From assembly GCF_900091315.1 (NCBI RefSeq), contig NZ_FLSP01000008.1, positions 1 to 64,000 of the forward strand: DNA of 64,000 nucleotides, given 5' to 3'. The number at the start of each line of letters is the position of its first letter. Positions within the stretch are counted from its first letter, which is position 1. The DNA is from Streptomyces sp. DI166 (lineage in GTDB: Bacteria > Actinomycetota > Actinomycetes > Streptomycetales > Streptomycetaceae). Below the pieces are notes generated by a model. It saw only the letters and a program-made list of their open reading frames with translations. It ran no database searches and was not told the DNA's origin. Shown piece after piece: positions 16,192 through 24,536 of this stretch. The translations under genes and the position numbers were made by a program.

Positions 16192-18123
16192 TCAGCGGAT
16201 CTCGCGGTGGACGTTCTCCCGTTCGCTGGGGCCGGGGGTCGCGTCCGCGATCCACGGGCCGTCGGTGGAGGGGTCGACGATGCCGTCCTCCAGCCACTCG
16301 TACGTGCCCGACATCACGCCCTTGACCACCGTGCGGTCCAGGTCGTCGGTGTTGTGCCACAGGCGGCCGAAGAGTTCCTCGATCCGCAGCCGGGACTGGC
16401 GGCAGAAGGCGTCGGCGAGCTGGTACGCCTCCCGGCCGTGCTCGCCCTGGGCGCGCAGGTGCTCGGCGCGGACGCAGACGGCGCTCATGGCGAACAGTTC
16501 GGCGCCGATGTCGACGATCCGGCCCAGGAAGCCCTGCTTGGTCTCCATCCGGCCCTGCCAGCGGGACATGGCGTAGAAGGTGGAGCGGGCCAGCTTGCGG
16601 GAGGTGCGTTCGACGTAGCGCAGGTGGGTGGCCAGGTCGACCTCGTGCTTGAAGTCGCCGTACGCGTAGGGCAGCTGGCCCTGGCCCGCGACCAGCTTCG
16701 GCAGCCACTTGGCGTAGAAGACGCCCGCGCCCGCGCCCGCCTTCGCCTTCTGCTGGAGGGACTTGTCGGGGTCGATGAGGTCCCCGGCGACGGAGAGGTG
16801 GGCGTCGACGGCCTCGCGCGCGATGAGCAGGTGCATGATCTCCGTGGAGCCCTCGAAGATCCGGTTGATGCGCAGGTCGCGCAGCATCTGCTCGGCGGGG
16901 ACGCCGCGCTCGCCGCGGGCCCGGAGCGAGTCGGCGGTCTCGAAGCCGCGTCCGCCGCGGATCTGGACCAGCTCGTCGGCCATCAGCCAGCCCATCTCGG
17001 AGGCGTAGAGCTTGGCGAGGGCGCCTTCGATCCGGATGTCGTTGCGGTCCTCGTCGGCCATCTGGGAGGCGAGGTCGGTGACGGCCTCCAGGGCGAAGGT
17101 GGTGGCCGCGATGAAGGAGATCTTGGCGCCGACCGCCTCGTGGTGGGCGACGGGCTTGCCCCACTGCTCACGGGCCGCCGACCACTCGCGGGCGATCTTC
17201 AGGCACCACTTGCCGGCCGCGACGCAGGACGCGGGCAGGGACAGCCGCCCGGTGTTCAGGGTGGTGAGGGCAATCTTCAGGCCGGCGCCCTCGGGGCCGA
17301 TGCGGTTGGCGGCGGGGACCCGGACCTGGTGGAAGCGGGTGACGCCGTTCTCGATGCCGCGCAGGCCCATGAAGGCGTTGCGGTTCTCGACGGTGATGCC
17401 CGGCGAGTTGGTCTCGACGACGAAGGCGGTGATGCCGCCCTTGTGGCCCTCGGACTTCGGCACCCGGGCCATGACGACGAGGAGGTCGGCGACCACGCCG
17501 TTGGTGGTCCACAGCTTCACCCCGTCGAGGATGTAGTCGTCCCCGTCGGGCACGGCGGAGGCGGCGAGCCGGGCCGGGTCGGAGCCGACGTCCGGCTCGG
17601 TGAGCAGGAAGGCGGAGATGTCGGTCCGGGCGCAGCGCGGCAGGAACCGTTCCTTCTGCTCGGGGGTGCCGAACAGCTTCAGCGGCTGGGGCACGCCGAT
17701 CGACTGGTGGGCGGAGAGCAGCACGCCGATGGCGGGCGAGGCGGAGCCGGCCAGGGCGAGGGCCTTGTTGTAGTACACCTGGCCGAGGCCGAGGCCGCCG
17801 TACTTGGTGTCGATCTTCATGCCGAGGGCGCCGATCTCCTTGAGGCCGGTGATGACCTCGTCGGGGATGCGGGCCTCGCGTTCGATCAGGGCGCCGTCGA
17901 CCTTGGTCTCCAGGAAGTCGCGCAGTTTGGCGAGGAACTCCTCGCCGCGCTGGGTGGCCTCGTCGGTCGGCATGGGGTGCGGGTGGATGAGGTCGAGCCG
18001 GAAGCGCCCGAGGAACAGTTCCTTGGCGAAGCTCGGCTTGCGCCAGTCCTGCTCACGGGCCGCCTCGGCCACTTGGCGCGCTTCACGCTCAGTCACTGTG
18101 GGCTTGGTCGTTGGTGCGGACAT
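16192..18123 (-). CDS. Acyl-CoA dehydrogenase family protein
   Basis: This 643-residue FAD flavoprotein of the long acyl-CoA dehydrogenase type should carry out the first oxidation of fatty-acid beta-oxidation. Conserved segments include LTEPDVGSDPA, YILDGVKLWTTNG, GGITAFVVETNSPGITV and RGIENGVTRFHQVRVPAANRIG. The catalytic-region stretch is ADSLRARGERGVPAEQMLRDLRINRIFEGSTEIMHLLIAREAVD. A C-terminal helical extension of ~180 residues is as in very-long-chain-type enzymes. ATG 18123 is chosen because GAGGTGAG lies just upstream; a GTG three codons earlier is possible. It is transcribed alone, divergently from the LacI regulator. Confidence 0.9.
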   Translation of the reverse strand: MSAPTTKPTVTEREARQVAEAAREQDWRKPSFAKELFLGRFRLDLIHPHPMPTDEATQRGEEFLAKLRDFLETKVDGALIEREARIPDEVITGLKEIGALGMKIDTKYGGLGLGQVYYNKALALAGSASPAIGVLLSAHQSIGVPQPLKLFGTPEQKERFLPRCARTDISAFLLTEPDVGSDPARLAASAVPDGDDYILDGVKLWTTNGVVADLLVVMARVPKSEGHKGGITAFVVETNSPGITVENRNAFMGLRGIENGVTRFHQVRVPAANRIGPEGAGLKIALTTLNTGRLSLPASCVAAGKWCLKIAREWSAAREQWGKPVAHHEAVGAKISFIAATTFALEAVTDLASQMADEDRNDIRIEGALAKLYASEMGWLMADELVQIRGGRGFETADSLRARGERGVPAEQMLRDLRINRIFEGSTEIMHLLIAREAVDAHLSVAGDLIDPDKSLQQKAKAGAGAGVFYAKWLPKLVAGQGQLPYAYGDFKHEVDLATHLRYVERTSRKLARSTFYAMSRWQGRMETKQGFLGRIVDIGAELFAMSAVCVRAEHLRAQGEHGREAYQLADAFCRQSRLRIEELFGRLWHNTDDLDRTVVKGVMSGTYEWLEDGIVDPSTDGPWIADATPGPSERENVHREIR

Positions 18124-18283
18124 GAGGCTCACCTCGCCGCGAATAGGGATCTCTGACAGATCGTGAGACCGGTCGTGCGGACATAGAGTTACCGACCGGT
18201 GCTACTCGATCGTATGTACCCGATTCGCGGCGAGGTGACCACCCCGCGTGCGGCCGTTCGGCCGATGTCGGCCTTGATTTGGT

Positions 18284-18301
18284 TGTCGAAGCGCTTCGAC
18301 A
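18284..18301. promoter_or_regulatory. LacI-family operator O1 (perfect 18-bp palindrome)
   Basis: The sequence tgtcgaagcgcttcgaca is a perfect palindrome of the LacI type with a central CG step. It lies 106 bp upstream of the regulator start. The same core recurs at 18373, 30443 and 30602, only in promoter regions of the carbohydrate locus. Confidence 0.88.
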
Positions 18302-18372
18302 GCCTATGGACACCCACCCTCCGTGCGGCTACTGTCGAACCACCCTCACCCGCCCCTATTCATCGTGCGCAC

Positions 18373-18390
18373 TGTCGAAGCGCTTCACAC
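18373..18390. promoter_or_regulatory. LacI-family operator O2
   Basis: The sequence tgtcgaagcgcttcacac shares 14 of its first 14 bases with O1 and lies 17 bp before the regulator ATG, 89 bp from O1. It is well placed to block transcription of the regulator-GH31 unit. Two sites suggest cooperative or looping repression. Confidence 0.85.
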
Positions 18391-18406
18391 AACTGGGAGA
18401 AGCCGG

Positions 18407-19414
18407 ATGGTCACCCTCGCCGAGGTCGCCCAGCACGCCGGAGTCTCGGCGAGCACGGTGAGCTATGTCCTCAGCGGCAAGCGGTCCATCTCCGCGACCA
18501 CCCGGCAGCGGGTCGAACAGTCCATCCGCGAGCTGGGCTACCACCCGAACGCGGGCGCGCGGGCGCTGGCCAGCAGCCGCTCCAACATCATCGCGCTGAT
18601 GGTCCCGCTGCGCACCGACATGTACGTGCCGGTGATGATGGAGATCGCCATCGCGGTGGCCACCACCGCGCGCACCCACGGCTACGACGTCCTGCTGCTC
18701 ACCGGCGAGGAGGGCCCGGACGCGGTGCGCCGGGTCACCGGCAGCGGGCTCGCGGACGCCATGATCCTGATGGACGTCGAACTCGACGACGAACGCCTGC
18801 CGCTGCTCAGGGAGGCCGCCCAGCCCTCCGTACTGATCGGGCTGCCCGCCGACACCACCGGGCTGACCTGCGTCGACCTCGACTTCCGGGCAACCGGCGC
18901 GCTGTGCGTGGAGCACCTGGCGGGGCTCGGCCACCGGGATGTCGCGGTCATCGGCGAGGCGCCCGCGGTCTACGAACGGCACACCGGTTTCGCCGAGCGG
19001 ACGCTCGACGGGCTGCGCTCACGTGCCCGGGAGACGGACGTACGGCTGCTGCACCGGCCCTGCGAGGGCGGCTACGACGCCATGGCCGTGACCCTCGCGC
19101 GGGTCTTCGACGAGCGCCCCGGCACCACCGGGTTCGTGGTGCAGAACGAGTCGGCCGTGGAGCCGCTGCTCGCCCTGCTGCGCCAGCAGGGCCGCGCGGT
19201 GCCGGAGGACGTCTCCGTGGTCGCGATCTGCCCCGACCAGGTCGCCGTCCAGGCGTCCGTACGGCTGACCTCCGTCTCCATCCCGGCCCAGGAGATGGGC
19301 CGGCGCGCCGTGGAGCACCTCGTCGCCAAGCTGGACGGGCGGGGCGCGGACGAGGTCGTGCTCCTCGCTCCCGAACTGACGGTCCGGGCGAGCTCGGGAC
19401 CGGCCGCTTCCTGA
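18407..19414 (+). CDS. LacI family transcriptional regulator of the glycoside locus
   Basis: This 335-residue repressor has an N-terminal helix-turn-helix (VTLAEVAQHAGVSASTVSYVLSGKRSISATTRQRVEQSI) and hinge helix (YHPNAGARALASSRSN). A periplasmic-binding-protein-like effector domain follows, in which a sugar is expected to release DNA. ATG 18407 is supported by GGGAGA six bases upstream. It is followed after 72 bp by the GH31 gene on the same strand. Operators O1 and O2 lie in its own promoter and matching sites lie between the binding-protein and GH3 genes, so it probably controls all three transcription units and itself. Confidence 0.93.
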   Translation: MVTLAEVAQHAGVSASTVSYVLSGKRSISATTRQRVEQSIRELGYHPNAGARALASSRSNIIALMVPLRTDMYVPVMMEIAIAVATTARTHGYDVLLLTGEEGPDAVRRVTGSGLADAMILMDVELDDERLPLLREAAQPSVLIGLPADTTGLTCVDLDFRATGALCVEHLAGLGHRDVAVIGEAPAVYERHTGFAERTLDGLRSRARETDVRLLHRPCEGGYDAMAVTLARVFDERPGTTGFVVQNESAVEPLLALLRQQGRAVPEDVSVVAICPDQVAVQASVRLTSVSIPAQEMGRRAVEHLVAKLDGRGADEVVLLAPELTVRASSGPAAS

Positions 19415-19486
19415 CCCGCACCTGCCCCTGACGCCCCTTGCCCCCTGGGGGCGGCTTCCCCCTGCCATCGTTCAGGAGTACGCCTC

Positions 19487-21529
19487 GTGAATCTGCCTGC
19501 CGAAACCCCTGTGAAGGTCAGCCTGGCGCAGTCCTCCCCCACCGTCGGCACGTTCCGCGAGCGCGACGGCGCGCTGGAGTGGAGCGGCCGCCAGGAGACG
19601 GTGCGCGTGGAACCGTGGGGCCCGGACGCGGTGCGGGTACGGACCCGGCTCGGCGGGCCGGTGCTGGAGGACCTGCCGGGCGCGCTGCTCGACGAGGCCC
19701 CGGCGACCTCGTCGACCGTCAAGATCGAGGACGGCCGGGGGCAGCTCACCGTCGGCGCGCTCACCGTCCACATCGACGCCGAGGGCATGATCCGCTTCGT
19801 GCGCACCGGAGACGGCGGGGAACTGCTCGCCGAGGAGCGCGCCCACTTCTGGTGGCCGGGACCCCGGCTGTACACGGCGGTGGGCAACGGCTACCACCGC
19901 CTGGAGCAGCGCTTCGCCGCCTACGACGACGAGAAGCTGTACGGCCTCGGCCAGCACCAGCACGGACGCCTGGACCAGAAGGGCCTGGTCCTGGACCTCG
20001 TCCAGCGCAACGCCGAGGTCTGCGTCCCGGTGCTGGTCTCCAGCCGCGGCTACACCCTGCTGTGGAACAACCCGGCGATCGGCCGGGTGGAGCTGGCCCA
20101 CAACGGCACGCGCTGGGTGGCCGACTCGGCCCGGCAGATCGACTACTGGATCTGCGCGGGCGACCCGGCCGACGGTCAGCGCCGCTACAGCGCGGTGACC
20201 GGCCGCACGCCGATGCTGCCGGAGTGGGCGGCCGGGTTCTGGCAGTGCAAGCTGCGCTACCGCACCCAGGACGAACTCCTCTCCGTGGCCCGGGAGTACA
20301 AGCGCCGGGGCCTGCCCCTGTCCGCGATCGTCTGCGACTTCTTCCACTGGACGCACCTGGGCGACTGGACGTTCGACCCGAAGGAGTGGCCGGACCCGGC
20401 GGCGATGGTCCGGGAACTGGACGAGATGGGCGTGAAGCTGGTCGTCAGTGTCTGGCCGTCGGTCTCCCCGCTCTCCGAGAACCACCCGGTGCTGGAGCAG
20501 CGCGGCTGGTTCATCGGCACCCAGTACGGTCCGACCGCGCACGCCGACTGGCCGGACAAGGAGGTCGCCTCCACCGTCCAGGTCGCCTTCTACGACGCCA
20601 CCAACCCCGGGGCCCGCGACTTCGTGTGGTCCAGGATCAGGGCGAACTACCTGGAGCCGTACGGCATCACGGCCTTCTGGCTGGACGCCTGCGAGCCGGA
20701 GCTGAAGCCCGGCTTCCAGGAGAACCTGCGCTACTGGGCGGGCCCCGGTCTGGAGGTCGGCAACCTCTATCCCGCGGAGAACTCCCGCGCCTTCCACGAG
20801 GGGCTGACGGCGGCCGGGGAAACCGAGATCGTCACCCTGAACCGGTCGGCGTGGGCGGGCAGCCAGCGCTACGGCGCCGCCCTGTGGTCCGGCGACATCG
20901 GCACCGACTTCCCGACCCTGCGCCGCCAGATCGCGGCGGGCCTGAACACCGCGCTGTCCGGCATCCCCTGGTGGAACACCGACATCGGCGGCTTCCACGG
21001 CGGCGACCCGGAGGACCCCGCGTACCGCGAAGTCATGGTCCGCTGGTTCCAGTTCGGCGCCTTCTCGCCGCTGATGCGCCTGCACGGCTTCCGCGACCCC
21101 GGTATGCCGCTCGGCCCGGACATGACGGGCGGCCCCAACGAGGTCTGGTCGTATGGGGAGGAGGCGGGGGCGATCCTGGAGCGGTACCTGCGTCTGCGCG
21201 AGCGGCTGCGGCCGTACGTCATGGAGGTCATGCGGGCGGCGCACGAGGAGGGGCTGCCGGTGATGCGGCCGCTGTTCCTGGAGTTCCCCGCCGACCAGGC
21301 GTGCTGGGGGGTCGACGACGCCTACCTCTTCGGCCCCGACCTGCTGGTGGCGCCGGTGCTGACGGCGGGCGCCACGGCCCGCACCACGTACCTCCCGGCG
21401 GGCGCCCGCTGGACCGACGCGTGGACGGGACGGACGTACGAGGGCGGCCGGGCCGTGACGGTGGACGCGCCGCTGGACCGCATCCCGCTGTTCCTGCGCG
21501 ACGGCGCCGAGCTGCCGATCGCGGAATGA
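19487..21529 (+). CDS. GH31 glycosidase, probable alpha-xylosidase
   Basis: This 680-residue protein resembles YicI-type GH31 alpha-xylosidases, which remove xylose from the non-reducing end of xyloglucan oligosaccharides. Motifs include KLYGLGQHQHG and WECK-like FWQCKLRYRTQDELL. The nucleophile is in ITAFWLDACEPE (Asp400 by position), the acid/base in WSGDI (Asp470), and the substrate-site stretch is IPWWNTDIGGF. It has no signal peptide and should be intracellular. The start is GTG 19487 with AGGAG upstream. It probably shares a transcript with the LacI gene. Alpha-glucosidase activity cannot be excluded from sequence, but the locus context favours xylosidase. Confidence 0.88.
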   Translation: MNLPAETPVKVSLAQSSPTVGTFRERDGALEWSGRQETVRVEPWGPDAVRVRTRLGGPVLEDLPGALLDEAPATSSTVKIEDGRGQLTVGALTVHIDAEGMIRFVRTGDGGELLAEERAHFWWPGPRLYTAVGNGYHRLEQRFAAYDDEKLYGLGQHQHGRLDQKGLVLDLVQRNAEVCVPVLVSSRGYTLLWNNPAIGRVELAHNGTRWVADSARQIDYWICAGDPADGQRRYSAVTGRTPMLPEWAAGFWQCKLRYRTQDELLSVAREYKRRGLPLSAIVCDFFHWTHLGDWTFDPKEWPDPAAMVRELDEMGVKLVVSVWPSVSPLSENHPVLEQRGWFIGTQYGPTAHADWPDKEVASTVQVAFYDATNPGARDFVWSRIRANYLEPYGITAFWLDACEPELKPGFQENLRYWAGPGLEVGNLYPAENSRAFHEGLTAAGETEIVTLNRSAWAGSQRYGAALWSGDIGTDFPTLRRQIAAGLNTALSGIPWWNTDIGGFHGGDPEDPAYREVMVRWFQFGAFSPLMRLHGFRDPGMPLGPDMTGGPNEVWSYGEEAGAILERYLRLRERLRPYVMEVMRAAHEEGLPVMRPLFLEFPADQACWGVDDAYLFGPDLLVAPVLTAGATARTTYLPAGARWTDAWTGRTYEGGRAVTVDAPLDRIPLFLRDGAELPIAE

Positions 21530-21530
21530 C

Positions 21531-21569
21531 GTGTGCGGCCGGTCCCGTAGGGGAGGATCGGCCGCACAC
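21531..21569. terminator. Bidirectional terminator between GH31 and GH12 genes
   Basis: A perfect 11-bp stem (21531-21541 gtgtgcggccg with 21559-21569) and 17-base loop lie directly between the convergent stops at 21529 and 21580. Confidence 0.8.
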
Positions 21570-21579
21570 TTTCACCCGG

Positions 21580-22296
21580 TCAACTGCTGCTGACCGTCAG
21601 GTTGTTGGTGCGGAAGTCCAGGCCGCCGGCGGACGAGGTGATCTCGTAGCCGAACTGGACGTCACCGATGGTCTCGTTGCCCATCCAGCCCTTGGTGTCC
21701 TTGATCCACTTCAGGATCGGCAGGAGGTTGACGGTCCCGGAGCTGGAGTCCGAGGTGCGCAGGAACGAGAACACCTCGTTGGCGCCGTTGTTGCCCTTGT
21801 ACACGTTCCAGGTGTGCCCGCCGAGCGTGACCGAGCCCTGAGGGGTGCCGAGCGGACCGACGGCACCGTTGTGGTTGACCCACAGCATGATCTCGTAGTC
21901 GTAGTCCGTGTCCCAGATGTCGTACGAGGTGTTGTACGCGCCGGACGACGGGACGGTGACGTTGTAGGTGCTGGTCAGCGAGGTGAGGGAGGTGATCGGC
22001 TTGTTGACCACCTTCTTGGCGTTCGGGTACGACTTGATGCCGCCGGTGTTGGGGTGGTCGGCCCAGACGCCCCAGTTGGTGCCTGAGTTGGCCCAGACGC
22101 ACTGCGCGCCCGCGCCGGAGCCCCAGATGTTGTTGTAGAGGGTGTAGCCGTTCAGGCTGGTGTTGCCCCACTGGTCGCAGGAGCTCCAGATCGCGGCGTG
22201 CGCCGGGGCGGAGGCGAGGCCGACGGTGGCGCCGAGCGCGAGCGCCGGGGCGAGCAGGGCCTTGGTGAGGCGGCCGAGTGTGCGGGTCGCTGCCAT
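21580..22296 (-). CDS. Secreted GH12 endoglucanase / probable xyloglucanase
   Basis: This 238-residue secreted enzyme has a signal peptide (LTKALLAPALALGATVGLASAPAHA) followed by a single GH12 domain with no carbohydrate-binding module. The GH12 catalytic pair is visible: nucleophile Glu135 in DYEIMLWVNHNG and acid/base Glu218 in VQFGYEI. GH12 enzymes cleave beta-1,4-glucan, mixed-linkage glucan or xyloglucan, and this locus argues for xyloglucan. ATG 22296 has GGAAGGA upstream. It is the last gene of the six-gene operon starting at 30275 and is the only secreted hydrolase in it. Confidence 0.92.
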   Translation of the reverse strand: MAATRTLGRLTKALLAPALALGATVGLASAPAHAAIWSSCDQWGNTSLNGYTLYNNIWGSGAGAQCVWANSGTNWGVWADHPNTGGIKSYPNAKKVVNKPITSLTSLTSTYNVTVPSSGAYNTSYDIWDTDYDYEIMLWVNHNGAVGPLGTPQGSVTLGGHTWNVYKGNNGANEVFSFLRTSDSSSGTVNLLPILKWIKDTKGWMGNETIGDVQFGYEITSSAGGLDFRTNNLTVSSS

Positions 22297-22334
22297 GGGT
22301 GTCCTTCCATGGGTGGGGGGACATGGGGGGGGTG

Positions 22335-24536
22335 TCACCGCGTCCTCTCGGTGAGGACGTGGTCTTCTCCGGCGACGAGATCGAGTGCGCTCGTTCCGGA
22401 GGAAGTCCTGAGTTCGACGCGGACGGTGCGCGTGGGGCGGATCAGGGCGGTCACCGTGTCGGGGGTCCAGGTGAGGTCGAGCCCGGCGCCGAAGCGGGTG
22501 CGGATACCGCGCAGGCTGCCCCTCCGGTACGCCCGTGGAAGGGCGGGGAGCAGGACCAGGCGCCCCGGCGTGGACTGCACGAGCGACTCGATCAGCAACG
22601 CGGGCAGGGCGTGGGCGGCGTCGGCGTTGTAGACGTGCCGGTTCGGGTAGTGGGCGCTCATCAGGGAGGCGTGGAAGTAGTCGCCGTCCAGGACCTGGCC
22701 GAGGGCGTGGGCGACGCGGTCGGCGTCGCGCAGGCGGGCGGCGACGAGGGCGTGGTGGAGGTGGCCGTGCGCGGAGTCGTTCTCGGCGCCGCGCAGTTCG
22801 AGGGCGCGGAGGGCGGCTCGGGCGAGGTCGGGGGTGTCGTAGGGGTTGATCTCGGTCAGGGGCCAGACGCCGTACAGGTGGCTGAGATGGCGGTGGTCGT
22901 AGGTGTCGCGGAGACCGGGGCTCGCCCATTCGGCGAGCGCGCCCTCGTCGTTGATCCGGTGCGGGGGGAGCCGGTCGGCGAGGGCGCGCCAACGGTCCGC
23001 GTGCTCGGGGTGGTAGTCGGCGGCGGTGGTCAGGGCGTGCCGGGCCGCCGAGAGGTCCATGGCCGCGTTGATGGTCGCCCAACTCGCGTTGGCGGGGCGG
23101 TTCTCCGGTGAGTAGGAGGGGACGACGACGAGGTTGCCGTCGGCGTCGGTGCGGGTGAGGAAGTCCTCGTAGAACCGGGCGGCTTCGGCGAGCAGGGCGG
23201 CGGTGCGCGGGTCGCGGGTGCCGTGGGTCTCGTCGTGCTCGACGAGCGGGGCGAGCAGCCAGTCGGCGCCCGCGGTCCACAGGTGCAGCGGGTACTCACG
23301 GCTGAAGTGGTACAGATGCCCGGACTCGCCGTCGGTGTGCGCGGGAGCCAGCACGCCACGGGTGCCGAAGATCGCGCGGGCGTTGTCGCGCCAGTGCTCC
23401 ACCTGGCCGTGGAGCAGGGCGGCGTGGGCCTCGGTGACCTCGGGGAGGGCCGCCGCGGTGGCCGAGGCGATCTGGAGGTTGAGGTTGGCGTCGGTGGTGA
23501 AGGCGCCGGACCAGGCGGTGTCCCAGTCGCCGGTCCACAGGCCGGTGAGGCGGGGCGGGAGCATGCCGCTGCTGGACAGCAGGTGGTAGCGCCCGGCCGC
23601 GAAGAGCCGTTCCAGCAGGGCCGCGCTGCGCGTCCGCTTCAGCAACTCCGCGCCCGGCAGGGCGCGTTCCGCCGGGTCGGCGTCGAGGTCGAGGGTGACG
23701 CGCTCGTAGGCGGCGCGGTGCGGGGGGAGGTGGCGGGCGAGGAGGGTGTCGTACGGCTGCTCGGTGCCGGGGAGGAGTGCGCGCAGTGCGCGCCCCTCGG
23801 CGAGCACGTCGGCCTCGCCGGTGTGGCGGCGGACGCGGGTGAGCAGCAGGACCGTGGCGGCGCCCTCGACGCGCAGGCCGGGCGGGACGAGGGAGCGGGC
23901 GCCGCCGGTGACGACGGCGAGGGTGACCCCGGTGTACGCGCGGTCGCTGCCTGGGTAGCGGGCGCGCAGGCTGAGCAGGGCGCCGTCGCCGGTGAGGACG
24001 GCGCTCTCCCCGATGCCGAGTCCGTCGGGGGCGCCGGGGAGGCGGTGGTCGAGGGCGATGTCGAGGCGGCGGCCGGGTGTGGTGACGTACTGGACGATCA
24101 CGTCGTCGGCTCGGGAGACGAAGACCCGGCTGGACCGGCCCTCGCAGACGGCGGTGGCCTCCCCGGTGGTGAAGTCGACGGAGCGCCGGTAGCCGTGCTC
24201 GGCGCCGGGCGTCTCGCTGCGGAGCCTGACCTGGAAGGCGGGATGGAAGGGCTGCACCCACTGCAGCGGGCGGCCGTCGGTGAAGTCGTCGGCGGCCGTG
24301 GTGTCGCCGGCGAGGAGCCGGTCCTGGAGTTTTGGGAGGCGGGCGGCGAGTTCGGGCGGGCGGGCGTCCTCGCTGCCGTTCGGGCGGACGAGGGCGTGAT
24401 GGGTGACGATGACCCGGTCATCGTTCGGATCACCGAACACAAGGACACCGTGACGGCCGTTGCCGCTGAGGAAGGCGTCCTCCCAGCGGGCGGCCGGTGC
24501 GGGTTCCCAGGTGCCGTGGACGGGGGTGCCGGTCAT
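22335..24536 (-). CDS. GH95 glycosidase, probable alpha-L-fucosidase
   Basis: This 733-residue protein has GH95 family features. They include the N-terminal beta domain start PAARWEDAFLSGNGRHGVLVFGDP and the (alpha/alpha)6 barrel with LLSSSGMLPPRLTGLWTGDWDTAWSGAFTTDANLNLQI. Further motifs are VVPSYSPENRP, HRHLSHLYGVWPLTEINP and the C-terminal NADAAHALPALLIESLVQS. GH95 enzymes remove alpha-1,2-fucose, and some act as alpha-galactosidases. There is no signal peptide. Its ATG overlaps the GH42 stop (ATGA), so the two are coupled. In a xyloglucan scheme it would remove terminal fucose before GH42 removes galactose. Confidence 0.87.
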   Translation of the reverse strand: MTGTPVHGTWEPAPAARWEDAFLSGNGRHGVLVFGDPNDDRVIVTHHALVRPNGSEDARPPELAARLPKLQDRLLAGDTTAADDFTDGRPLQWVQPFHPAFQVRLRSETPGAEHGYRRSVDFTTGEATAVCEGRSSRVFVSRADDVIVQYVTTPGRRLDIALDHRLPGAPDGLGIGESAVLTGDGALLSLRARYPGSDRAYTGVTLAVVTGGARSLVPPGLRVEGAATVLLLTRVRRHTGEADVLAEGRALRALLPGTEQPYDTLLARHLPPHRAAYERVTLDLDADPAERALPGAELLKRTRSAALLERLFAAGRYHLLSSSGMLPPRLTGLWTGDWDTAWSGAFTTDANLNLQIASATAAALPEVTEAHAALLHGQVEHWRDNARAIFGTRGVLAPAHTDGESGHLYHFSREYPLHLWTAGADWLLAPLVEHDETHGTRDPRTAALLAEAARFYEDFLTRTDADGNLVVVPSYSPENRPANASWATINAAMDLSAARHALTTAADYHPEHADRWRALADRLPPHRINDEGALAEWASPGLRDTYDHRHLSHLYGVWPLTEINPYDTPDLARAALRALELRGAENDSAHGHLHHALVAARLRDADRVAHALGQVLDGDYFHASLMSAHYPNRHVYNADAAHALPALLIESLVQSTPGRLVLLPALPRAYRRGSLRGIRTRFGAGLDLTWTPDTVTALIRPTRTVRVELRTSSGTSALDLVAGEDHVLTERTR